Shown piece by piece: positions 1 to 8,237 of a DNA stretch of 25,131 nucleotides. The notes under the pieces are model-generated. The model worked only from the letters and a program-made list of their open reading frames with translations. It had not been told where the DNA came from and made no database searches. Source of the stretch: Bryobacterales bacterium (GTDB taxonomy: Bacteria; Acidobacteriota; Terriglobia; Bryobacterales; Bryobacteraceae); assembly GCA_030838885.1 (NCBI GenBank), contig JAUZEU010000581.1, positions 1 through 25,131 of the forward strand, in the 5' to 3' direction. Both the position numbers and the translations under genes were made by a program. The first letter of the stretch is position 1, and each line of letters opens with the position of its first letter.

Positions 1-343
1 ATTCTCTGGAAACAGCTCGATCGCCCGGCGTCCGTACCGGATGACGCCGGCATTGTCATTGAGATCTACACTGGCCGCTGCGGCGGCCTGCCACGCGCTG
101 GCCAGCAGCCAGGACGAAGGAAATCCATCGATAAAACTCAGCGCCAACCGTCTCTTCTCGTTCGCGTCTTTCGCTCCAATGAGGACGGAAAATGCGCCTC
201 GTTCAGCTGCCGATTCGGCGTTATCTAAGGATGGAACCCGCGCTCTCCTGGCCGAAGTTGGCTGAGTCCAGCATTTGGGCCGCCCCTTCCCGTACAGAGA
301 TGGCGATGGCAATCAGCACAGCGCTTGCATAACGCGCCGTCAC
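1..343 (-). pseudogene. Secreted TPR-like protein, frameshifted and cut by the window edge
   Basis: A GTG at 343-341 overlaps the TGA of the upstream cytochrome gene as GTGA, which is typical of translational coupling. It opens a 40-codon frame that begins with a signal-peptide-like stretch (VTARYASAVLIAIAIS) and stops at TAA 223-221. From about position 228 the neighbouring minus-strand frame carries protein-like sequence to the window edge: LDNAESAAERGAF, then SFIDGFPSSWLLASAWQ, then YGRRAIELFPEN. The last part resembles helical TPR repeats of secreted acidobacterial proteins. The two halves would join if one base near 224-230 were removed. I infer one gene with a frameshift, either a real lesion or a sequence error. 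Alternatively, the second frame could be a separate gene starting in it, but no good start is visible there. Function is unknown; it is probably exported and co-transcribed with the cytochrome. Confidence 0.5.
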
Positions 344-2055
344 GGCCGGGGCTCCAGTTGATTCAGCAGCCCGCGCATAAAGGAGTCTTCCGGGAAATCG
401 GCAACATACTTCTTCAGCGCCACAGCTGATTTGGCGTAGTCCTTCTGCCGGATATAAGAGAGAACCAGACGCTTTCGGATCTCCTTCGACCATGGATACG
501 CCGCCTGCCCACGCTCTAGGGCGGCCGTAGACTCCGCAGCGAGTGCGGCACGCAGGAACGCATCGCCGAGATCTGAATAGGTGGAAGCCCGCGCGGCACC
601 TTTCTTTTCCGTCTCCACCTTCTCAGCCCGCGACAGGAACGGAACGGCGTCGGAACTGCCACTGTCAAGGGCCGCTCGCCCCAGCACGGCCAGCACCAGC
701 GGATCGTCCGGAAGCTTGCGTGCCGCCTCTTCCAGCGTTGCCAAATAAGACGGATTCAATCGGGAATCGCGGTCCCGAAGTGTCCCCAGGATTTCCAGAC
801 GCGTGATCAAAGGCAAGTCCGGGTCTCCCGGTCTGGAATTCAGCACTCTGACTCCCGGAATGCCTCCCGTCGCGGGCAGCGTTCTCGCGAAATCCTGACG
901 GGGCCGCGCGGTGATCCTGTGATCCGTGAGTGCCGAGTGGGCGACAGTACCAACGTCCCTGCGCGGCATGTGACATCCAATGCAGTTGTCCGGTGGGACG
1001 GAAGCAAGGCGCTTTGCGGGTGTGAGGCGGCAACTCGATTCCTGATGACACGTCAGGCACTTCGCCCGAAAGTAGGCGGTGGCGCCAGCAGCATCCGGCT
1101 GGTCGTGCGGGTCGTGGCACGTCAGACACCCAAGCCTGCCATTGCTGGCTTCGAAGCACCGGCTGATCTGCATCGAATCGTGGTGCTCCAGCAGCGCGGT
1201 GTCCTTGACGCGCCCGGCGACTTCTGCGATCGCGACGGTGCGAACCAGCGGCGTGCCGGGCCGGAAGCTGCTGTATTCCTGCCCGGGCAGCAAGGCTCGC
1301 ACCTGCCCGCCCTGGTGACACATCATGCAGATGTCTTCGGCCAGACGCGAAGGAAGGCGCGCCGGGTTGACGATCGATGTGTCGGGTGATTTGCCCTGAC
1401 CGCGGGTCCTCTCCTGCACGTGAATCTGCGCCGGGCCATGGCAGTTCTCGCAACCCACAGAGGATTCCGCAAACTCCGGGTTGCTATACATCCCCTCCCT
1501 TAACCCTGCGCGTTGTGTGCGCCCCGCGTGGCACACGATACAAGCGTCGCTGATGACCCTGCTGAATCCCTCGTCGGCTGTCTCGTAGCCCGGGGAGAGA
1601 TCCCACCGGCGCGTCTTTGTGTAATACGACAGCGGCGCCTCGAAGAGATATCCACCACGACGCACGGCAAACGTAATCCCGTTTTCACCGGATCCGATGG
1701 CCCAGACCAACTCCTGCGTATTCGTGAAGATCGTTTTCCCCCCGTTCGCTTCAGTCTCGGATTGGAACACGCGGCCGTCTTTCTCAAACACCTCCAGGTG
1801 TCGGCTAAGCGCGGGCATTTCCACGCTGGCCGGCAGTGTAAACCCCGAAGCTGCGGCCGGGGTTAACGACCTTCCCATCGGAGTGCGGACGAACTTTTCA
1901 TAGATTGCCTTGTGACATCCCGCGCATGCTTTTGAACCCGTGTATTCGACGCCGGGAACTGTGTTTCGATACACCGGGAGCGGTTCGGCTGCACCTATGA
2001 ACCCGGTGTACGTAAGCGACAGAAGAAAACCAGCGGGAGCGCAAACCTTGGGCAA
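340..2055 (-). CDS. Secreted seven-haem cytochrome c (cytochrome c554-like) with C-terminal TPR-like tail
   Basis: Predicted periplasmic or outer-surface electron-transfer protein of 571 residues. Seven CXXCH haem-binding motifs lie at about residues 44, 172, 202, 243, 310, 333 and 358 (CAGCH, CIVCH, CENCH, CMMCH, CLTCH, CLTCH, CIGCH). Several further histidines, such as the HHDSM stretch near 291, could be distal ligands. Residues from about 430 to the end are alanine- and leucine-rich helices that look like TPR repeats. The N-terminus is a short signal peptide, as needed for export before haem attachment. The start is a TTG (2055-2053); no in-frame ATG lies between it and the upstream stop at 2088-2086, so the exact start is uncertain. 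It is divergent from the TonB receptor and overlaps the next minus-strand gene by four bases. The layout is that of the cytochrome c554/multihaem family, but the electron donor, the acceptor and any enzymatic activity cannot be read from the sequence. Confidence 0.9.
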   Translation of the reverse strand: MPKVCAPAGFLLSLTYTGFIGAAEPLPVYRNTVPGVEYTGSKACAGCHKAIYEKFVRTPMGRSLTPAAASGFTLPASVEMPALSRHLEVFEKDGRVFQSETEANGGKTIFTNTQELVWAIGSGENGITFAVRRGGYLFEAPLSYYTKTRRWDLSPGYETADEGFSRVISDACIVCHAGRTQRAGLREGMYSNPEFAESSVGCENCHGPAQIHVQERTRGQGKSPDTSIVNPARLPSRLAEDICMMCHQGGQVRALLPGQEYSSFRPGTPLVRTVAIAEVAGRVKDTALLEHHDSMQISRCFEASNGRLGCLTCHDPHDQPDAAGATAYFRAKCLTCHQESSCRLTPAKRLASVPPDNCIGCHMPRRDVGTVAHSALTDHRITARPRQDFARTLPATGGIPGVRVLNSRPGDPDLPLITRLEILGTLRDRDSRLNPSYLATLEEAARKLPDDPLVLAVLGRAALDSGSSDAVPFLSRAEKVETEKKGAARASTYSDLGDAFLRAALAAESTAALERGQAAYPWSKEIRKRLVLSYIRQKDYAKSAVALKKYVADFPEDSFMRGLLNQLEPRP

Positions 2056-2174
2056 TGGAGTTGTCTCTATGCGTTCGATCTTATCTCAGGCTGTTCATTC
2101 TAGATTCTGAATCCAGCCTCAGCAGATAATTGTACGAAAACCTACAAGTATCGGAGTTAACGTTTTAGTGCCCC

Positions 2175-2203
2175 TTGACCCCCGAGAACAGACTACATAT
2201 ACT
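2175..2203 (+). promoter_or_regulatory. Sigma-70-type promoter for the TonB receptor operon
   Basis: TTGACC at 2175-2180 and TATACT at 2198-2203 are separated by exactly 17 bases, which is near-consensus for a housekeeping promoter. Transcription would start near 2210 and give a leader of about 30 bases before the ATG at 2242. The leader holds purine-rich AGGAG at 2223-2227 (spacing 14) and GGGTGAG nearer the start. This is the clearest promoter in the window. Confidence 0.7.
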
Positions 2204-2241
2204 CGCAATCAATTTCGTCTTTAGGAGTTGGGTGAGTTTCC

Positions 2242-5200
2242 ATGCGATCGAATACAGGCAAACAAATTTTTTGGGGAGTAGCGCTCAGTGCTGTCCTCTT
2301 CTGTGCAGAGGCTTCAGCCCAGCTTTCCACTGCCACAGTCACCGGAATAATACACGATTCCACGGGAGGTGTGGTCTCCGCTGGGAAGGTCCTTCTGCGT
2401 AACCTGGATACGTCGGTCGAAACGCGCGCCGAATCGAACACATCCGGAAATTATGTCTTCCTGAATATCCTGCCCGGCCGCTATTCACTGGAAGCTTCTT
2501 CCCAGGGTTTTCAAACTTCAAAAATTCCGGAACTCAACCTTGCGGTGAACCAGACTGCCACTCTCGACTTCACGCTTCAGGTAGGCGCTATGCAACAGAC
2601 CGTCACGGTTGAAGCCTCCGGCGAACTGGTTCAGGCGGCCACTTCCGAACTGGGCACAGTCGTCTCGGAAAGACAGGTGGTTGATCTTCCGCTCAACGGC
2701 CGCAACTTCACACAGTTGCTCTCCCTCACACCGGGAGTCGCGCCTATCAGCGTTTCGCAAAACTCCGGCGGCTTCGGCAATGTCGCCTCGGGCACGCAGT
2801 TCTCGTTCCCGGCAATAAACGGACAGACGAACCGGAGTAATTTCTTTCTGACTGACGGTCTGAATAATCAGGGCGCCTTTTCCAGTACCTATGCAGTGCC
2901 CCCGATCATTGATGCCATCGGCGAATTCAAAGTGAACTCGCACAACGATCAGACCGAATTCGGAGGTGTGCTCGGCGGAATCATCAACGTGTCCACAAAG
3001 TCGGGTACTAATGATTTGCATGGCTCAGCCTGGGAATTTCTGCGAAACAATGAGTTCAACGCCCGCAACACGTTCCTGGCATCTCCCAGCGTTTTTCGCC
3101 AGAACCAGTTCGGCGTTGCCGCCGGAGGCCCGGTGTGGATTCCCAAACTGTACAACGGCAGGAACAAGACATTTTTCTTCGCCGCCTACGAGGGCTTCGA
3201 ATATACCCGCGCGGCAAACGCATTTAAGCACCTGCCGACCGACGCCGAACTGAGCGGAAATCTCACCGGACAGGCGCAGGCTTTCAATCCATTCACCACG
3301 CGCCCTGACCCCGCTAAGCCCGGCGGCTTTATTCGTGATCCTTTTCCCGGCAACATCATTCCGGCGAACCTGATCGATGCCCGCCTGGTGAACTTCTTTA
3401 AGTCGATACGCCCCGCACTTTTCAACACCGGCGTAGGCAACAACAACGCCATTGATCCGACGCCCTTTGTGCAGCACCAGAAGGAATATACCGCCCGCAT
3501 CGATCAGTCTCTTGGAACGAAGGATAACTTCTGGTTCCGCTACAGCGCGATCTATTACGACACCTCCGGCAGCGGCGGTCTGCCAACAATCTCTAAAACA
3601 ATCACGGATAACCCCGGTCAGAACTTTGGGGCCAGTTGGGTACACGCCTTCAGCCCCACCCTGATTCTGCAGGCGCAATATGGCCGGTCGCATCAGGAAA
3701 CCAATAGTTCCACCGTCTATCCCAACCTTTCCGCCAGCACCATTCAGGGCCTCGGTTTCGACCAGAACTTCTCCGGAAATTTCATTGGGGGATTCAGCGT
3801 ACTGCCCTCCATCGGTATTAGCGGATATCAGGGCATCCCTGGAACGTCAAACTCGCTCAACCCGAACGAAACCAACGTTCACCAGTGGAAGGCGAATGTT
3901 TCAAAGGTAATAGGAAATCACACCATACGTTTCGGAGGGGAGTTCAGCAGCAGCACGTTTGAATCGCTCTACGCCAACGCGAATTCCACCTATGCCTTCC
4001 AGCAAACCGGCGATCCGTCTGCGCCAAACGTGAGCCCCGGCAATGCCATTGCGTCGCTCCTGCTGAATGTGCCGGACAGCGCCGGACGCCGGAACGTGCA
4101 TGAGACAACGCGCCTGGGTGGGGTGATGGGCTTTTACTTTCAGGATTCCTGGAAGTTCAATCCGAAGCTGACAATTAACATCGGCATGCGGTATGACCGC
4201 ACCTTCATTCCGCCATACGGCCGTCCGGATACGGTAGGCATTAACGGTGGCATCGAAGCCGGCTCCATCAATTTCAACGACGGCACTTACGTCATTCAGC
4301 AGGCAACTCCGGCCTGCAAGGATCGCGGCCACGCTCCCTGTATTCCGGGCGATGGTTCGCTTCCGGCGCATGTCGTGATTTCGCCCAACCGCAAGATTTA
4401 TCACGACACCACCACCAATTTTGGACCCCGGCTGGGCCTGGCCTATCGCCTGACACCGACGACGGCAGTGCGCGCCGGCTTCGGAATCTTTTACGACAAT
4501 TGGGCTGCAGTCACTCAAACCTCCCAGAACTACGAAGGTACCTGGCCGGATATCGGCCAGCAACTGGCAAATAACCTGAATGTACCCACTGCGGGGACGC
4601 CGATACCCAATGTAAATGGTCAAAATCCGTTCGCCACAGGCGGCGGAGCATTCCCGGCAGCAACGCCGTTTGATCAGGTTCAGTGGTACATGGATCCATA
4701 CGCCAAAAATCCCTACTCAATGCAGTGGAACTTTGGCGTTGCCAAGCAGTTAAACGAGTCCACGACCATAGGCGTAGATTATGTTGGTTCCGGCAGCCGC
4801 CGGCTTGATCTGGGCGGCTATTACAACGTCGCCCTCACTCCTGGCCCCGGTAATCCCACTCTGCGTCAGCCGTACCCGTATATCCACCCCACTTACTACG
4901 ACCGCAGTTGGGGACGCGGCAACTACAACGCACTGCAGTTCAATCTGAACAAGCGCTTCAACAGGGGCCTTGCTTATCAGGTGTCTTACACCTATTCGAA
5001 GTCGATCGACATCGGCTCGTCCGGCTGGTACGGCGTGGAAGGCCAGTCTGTGCAGGATCCGTATCACTTCAATAATGACCGCAGCGTCTCAGGCTTCGAT
5101 CTGACTCAGGTGCTGACGGTCAACGCTCTTTACGAGCTTCCCTTTGGGACCGGAAAGGCGTTGGCAACGCACAACCGGATCCTGGATTACGTTATTGGCG

Positions 5201-5637
5201 GGTGGCAGATAAATGCGATCGGCAGTGGCAGGTCGGGTCAGCCGTACAATCTGTCCGTGCCCGGCGACAGTGCCAACACGGGCAACACAGGATATTTGCG
5301 CCCCAATCTGGTCGGCAATCCCACGCTCTCAAATCCAACCCGGGATCAGTGGTTTAACCGAGCGGCATTCGCGGCGCCGGCCGCTTACACCTTCGGCAAT
5401 CTGGGCCGCTATGCGCTGAGAAGCTCCGCGTTTTGGAACGTGGATGCGTCCATATTCCGGGAGTTCCGATTCCTGGAGTCCAGATCGGTCGAGTTCCGCG
5501 CAGAGGCTTTCAATCTGCCCAATACAGTCATACTGGGTACTCCAACAGGAAGCCTTCCCGACACGAATTTTGGCAGGATTACGGCAACTGCAAACTCAGA
5601 GCGCACTCTGCAACTGGGGTTGAAGATCAAATTCTGA
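2242..5637 (+). CDS. Oar-like TonB-dependent outer-membrane receptor with carboxypeptidase-regulatory domain
   Basis: Outer-membrane beta-barrel protein of 1131 residues. A signal peptide ends around residue 26 (ASAQ-L). A carboxypeptidase-regulatory-like beta-sandwich covers about 31-110 (TVTGIIHDSTGGVVSAG, then SGNYVFLNILPGRYSLE). The plug domain follows at about 120-240 (VVDLPLNGRNFTQLLSLTPG, then SGTNDLHGSAWEFLRN), and the rest is barrel. The last residues, LQLGLKIKF, end in phenylalanine as expected for BAM recognition. Length and layout match the large TonB-dependent receptors greatly expanded in Acidobacteriota. The substrate is unknown; no siderophore or vitamin gene is nearby. The gene has its own sigma-70 promoter and is followed after 17 bp by a secreted TPR protein, so the two are probably co-transcribed and may act together at the envelope. 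The start ATG is supported by the signal peptide. Confidence 0.92.
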   Translation: MRSNTGKQIFWGVALSAVLFCAEASAQLSTATVTGIIHDSTGGVVSAGKVLLRNLDTSVETRAESNTSGNYVFLNILPGRYSLEASSQGFQTSKIPELNLAVNQTATLDFTLQVGAMQQTVTVEASGELVQAATSELGTVVSERQVVDLPLNGRNFTQLLSLTPGVAPISVSQNSGGFGNVASGTQFSFPAINGQTNRSNFFLTDGLNNQGAFSSTYAVPPIIDAIGEFKVNSHNDQTEFGGVLGGIINVSTKSGTNDLHGSAWEFLRNNEFNARNTFLASPSVFRQNQFGVAAGGPVWIPKLYNGRNKTFFFAAYEGFEYTRAANAFKHLPTDAELSGNLTGQAQAFNPFTTRPDPAKPGGFIRDPFPGNIIPANLIDARLVNFFKSIRPALFNTGVGNNNAIDPTPFVQHQKEYTARIDQSLGTKDNFWFRYSAIYYDTSGSGGLPTISKTITDNPGQNFGASWVHAFSPTLILQAQYGRSHQETNSSTVYPNLSASTIQGLGFDQNFSGNFIGGFSVLPSIGISGYQGIPGTSNSLNPNETNVHQWKANVSKVIGNHTIRFGGEFSSSTFESLYANANSTYAFQQTGDPSAPNVSPGNAIASLLLNVPDSAGRRNVHETTRLGGVMGFYFQDSWKFNPKLTINIGMRYDRTFIPPYGRPDTVGINGGIEAGSINFNDGTYVIQQATPACKDRGHAPCIPGDGSLPAHVVISPNRKIYHDTTTNFGPRLGLAYRLTPTTAVRAGFGIFYDNWAAVTQTSQNYEGTWPDIGQQLANNLNVPTAGTPIPNVNGQNPFATGGGAFPAATPFDQVQWYMDPYAKNPYSMQWNFGVAKQLNESTTIGVDYVGSGSRRLDLGGYYNVALTPGPGNPTLRQPYPYIHPTYYDRSWGRGNYNALQFNLNKRFNRGLAYQVSYTYSKSIDIGSSGWYGVEGQSVQDPYHFNNDRSVSGFDLTQVLTVNALYELPFGTGKALATHNRILDYVIGGWQINAIGSGRSGQPYNLSVPGDSANTGNTGYLRPNLVGNPTLSNPTRDQWFNRAAFAAPAAYTFGNLGRYALRSSAFWNVDASIFREFRFLESRSVEFRAEAFNLPNTVILGTPTGSLPDTNFGRITATANSERTLQLGLKIKF

Positions 5638-5654
5638 CCTTCACCGCGTGTGAG

Positions 5655-8237
5655 ATGATTCGGGCTGTGGGGCCTAAGTACCTGATATTCAATACAGCTT
5701 GCCGGCTGGCCTGCTTAGCAGGCGCAGCCGGCTTTCTGTTTGCACAGCCCCCGTCCGGCTGTGCGGTGCCAGCAGGAGCCGTCACTTCAAAAGCTGCTCC
5801 ATCCTCAGCGGCATGGAATAACGAGGCTGGCGCGTGGCTTGCAAAGCGCGGAAACACTCGGTGCGCCATCAGTCTGTTTGAAGCCGCGTTGCGCGCCGAT
5901 GCCAGTTCGAAGGACGCGCGCTACAACCTGGGGCTTGCTCTATACGAAGATCGCCAGTTGCAGCGCGCCGCTGCCGAACTGGAACTTGCAGTCAGTCAGA
6001 TGCCCGATTCGGTGAAGGTGCGTCTGGCGCTGGGAGCGGTAAGGCAGGATCTTGGCAACCTCCAGGGCGCGGAAGCCCAGTTCCGGGCCGCGGTAAAGCT
6101 CGATCCGAAACCGGCGGCAGCTTTGCACTATCTGGGCCTGAACCTGAGCGAGCAGGGGCGGTACACTGCCGCGATCACCTCCCTGCGCGAGGCTGCCAGG
6201 CTGGAACCGGACGATTTAGGCCATGCCATCGTGCTCGCGGAAGCGCTCTTCGACAACAACGCGCAAACTGAAGCCATTGCGTTGTTGCGGAAGACTGTCG
6301 CTTCCCAGCCGCGATCTTCACAGGCCCACGCCAGCCTTGGTACGCTGCTCGCACGCCAGAAGCTTTATGACGAAGCGATTGAATCCTTCGAAAAGGCTCT
6401 TGCGCTCGACTCCTCCAACGATCTCGTAAGACTGTCCCTGGCGAAAGCGCTGCTGGGTCTCGACAGGCAGCAGGACGCCCTCGCTTCTCTGAACCAGGTG
6501 GTCGCCCGGCGGCCTTCTGACCCGGAAGCCCGCGCGCTGCGAGGCATGGCGTATCGCGGGCTGGCGGATTACGCTAAGGCGGCCGAAGACCTGAAAGTTG
6601 CAACCGATCTCAGGCCGGAGCATTATCAGGGCCAATACAACTATGGCTTCGTTCTCGCAAGACTCGACCGCTTCGACGAAGCACGACAGCACCTTGAGAA
6701 AGCGCGCCAACTGGAGCCGGATTCCCAGGAAGCACAGTTTCAACTGGCCAATGTGCTGCGCAAACTCGGCCAGACTGATGCCGCGCGCCAGCAGCTCGCC
6801 GCATTCGAGCAGCGCAAAAAGCAGGATCAGTTAAGCAATATAGCCGCGATGGCCGCCGGCCGCGCGAACCAGGCCCTCAGCCAGGGTGACGCCCGCAGTG
6901 CTGCCGCAGGCTACAGGGAAGCTTTGCAATCCGACCCGGACAACGCGAAGACCTGGTACAACCTGGCGCTGGCCCAGCAGAGACTCAGCGATGGCGCAGG
7001 GGCCACTACATCGCTCGAGAAAGCCGTCAGGATCGATCCGGAGTTCGCGGCAGCGCACAACCAGCTTGGGCTGCTTTACATGGCACAGGCGCGGCTGAGC
7101 GACGCGGAGCGGGAGTTTGGCGCCGCTACCGGGAAAGATCCCCAGTGCGCCGAGTGTCAGAGCAACCTGGGAGTTCTCTACGGTCAGAAGGGCGATGAGA
7201 AACGCGCTGAAACTCTGTTCCGGAAGGCCATCGAGAACAGCCCGGACTACATTCAGGCTCGTGTTAACCTCGCTCTGATTTTCGCGGGGCGCGGTGATTT
7301 TGTCCCGGCGCAGAACGAATTGAAACAAGCGCTGGAGAAAGATCCCGATAATTTGAAAGGTCTCACCGCCCTGGGCATGATCCAGGGCCGAACGGGAAAT
7401 CCCGCTGCCGTTGACACTTTCCGTAAGGTTGTTTTGCTCGACCCGTCATCCGCCGAATCACACCTCAATCTTGGTATTGCCCTCGCCGATCGCCACGAGT
7501 CCGACGCGGCTCTCGCCGAGTTCACTGAGGCCGTCCGCCTTTCGCCTCAGTCCGCCGCGCCTCACTTCAACAAAGGGAGACTATTGAGCGATCTTCGACG
7601 GTTTGATGAAGCGATTCCCGAACTGCAGCAGTCCTGTCAGCTGGATCCACGCGTCCCAGACTGTCATTACCGGCTCGGCATTGCGGAACGCGAAGCGGGC
7701 AACAACGCCTCTGCCGCCGATTCGTTGCGGAAAGCGTTGAAAGTCGATCCACGTAATGCGGAAGCGGCTTATCTGCTGGGGCAAGCTCTGCAAAGCCTCG
7801 GGAACAGCACCGAAGCCGCTGAATTCTGGAAAAAATCCCTGAGCATTAATCCGAATAACATGCAGGCCCTCTACAGCCTGATGCGCGCGTACCAGAAGTC
7901 CGACCCGAAACTCGCTGCGGAATACAAGTCGAGACTCACGTCTTTGCAGGAACAGAAGGGATCCGTGGAACGGGCGGAGACGCTGAACAATTCCGGCATT
8001 ACTGCGGCGAGGGCGGGTAATTGGGACAAGGCAATTTCACAGATGCGCGAGGCTATTGAAGTATGCGCCGGGTGCTCTTCCGTTGCGAAATTACGTAAGA
8101 ACATCGGGCTTACCGAGTGCCAGGCGGGAAGATTTACCGACTGCGAGAAAGACCTCCGCGAAGCGCTGTCAGATCTCCCGGGTGATCCCGAAATCGAGAG
8201 GGCACTCAACATCCTGGCAAACATGCGGCGCCAATAG
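5655..8237 (+). CDS. Secreted multi-TPR protein
   Basis: An 860-residue protein built almost wholly of tetratricopeptide repeats, perhaps 20 copies. Examples are DARYNLGLALYEDRQLQRAA, LHYLGLNLSEQGRYTAAI and SHLNLGIALADRHESDAALA, with the usual spacing near 34 residues. The frame is open further upstream into the receptor gene, but ATG 5655 is the best start because it is followed by a signal-peptide-like segment (positive MIRAVGPK, then hydrophobic residues ending AGFLFAQ). It starts 17 bp after the TonB receptor stop, implying an operon. The protein contains two CXXC pairs (CAEC in the middle, CAGC near the C-terminus) that lack the histidine of a haem site. The likely role is a periplasmic scaffold for protein-protein contacts; the partner is unknown, the receptor being the obvious candidate. 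Its TAG stop directly abuts the stop codon of the convergent gene. Confidence 0.9.
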   Translation: MIRAVGPKYLIFNTACRLACLAGAAGFLFAQPPSGCAVPAGAVTSKAAPSSAAWNNEAGAWLAKRGNTRCAISLFEAALRADASSKDARYNLGLALYEDRQLQRAAAELELAVSQMPDSVKVRLALGAVRQDLGNLQGAEAQFRAAVKLDPKPAAALHYLGLNLSEQGRYTAAITSLREAARLEPDDLGHAIVLAEALFDNNAQTEAIALLRKTVASQPRSSQAHASLGTLLARQKLYDEAIESFEKALALDSSNDLVRLSLAKALLGLDRQQDALASLNQVVARRPSDPEARALRGMAYRGLADYAKAAEDLKVATDLRPEHYQGQYNYGFVLARLDRFDEARQHLEKARQLEPDSQEAQFQLANVLRKLGQTDAARQQLAAFEQRKKQDQLSNIAAMAAGRANQALSQGDARSAAAGYREALQSDPDNAKTWYNLALAQQRLSDGAGATTSLEKAVRIDPEFAAAHNQLGLLYMAQARLSDAEREFGAATGKDPQCAECQSNLGVLYGQKGDEKRAETLFRKAIENSPDYIQARVNLALIFAGRGDFVPAQNELKQALEKDPDNLKGLTALGMIQGRTGNPAAVDTFRKVVLLDPSSAESHLNLGIALADRHESDAALAEFTEAVRLSPQSAAPHFNKGRLLSDLRRFDEAIPELQQSCQLDPRVPDCHYRLGIAEREAGNNASAADSLRKALKVDPRNAEAAYLLGQALQSLGNSTEAAEFWKKSLSINPNNMQALYSLMRAYQKSDPKLAAEYKSRLTSLQEQKGSVERAETLNNSGITAARAGNWDKAISQMREAIEVCAGCSSVAKLRKNIGLTECQAGRFTDCEKDLREALSDLPGDPEIERALNILANMRRQ

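Noticed and set aside
41..265. Plus-strand 74-codon frame at the left edge
   Set aside because: It is antisense to protein-like minus-strand sequence and has no ribosome site or recognisable fold.
665..1453. Long minus-strand frame inside the cytochrome gene
   Set aside because: It is a shifted frame of the same strand as a gene with seven haem motifs; composition is Arg/Gly/Pro rich as expected for a shadow.
5433..5654. Upstream extension of the TPR gene overlapping the TonB receptor
   Set aside because: The extension is an alternative frame of the receptor C-terminus and would bury the signal peptide that follows ATG 5655.
7144..8090. CXXC pairs in the TPR protein as possible haem sites
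   Set aside because: Both pairs lack the following histidine (CAECQ, CAGCS), so c-type haem attachment is not supported.
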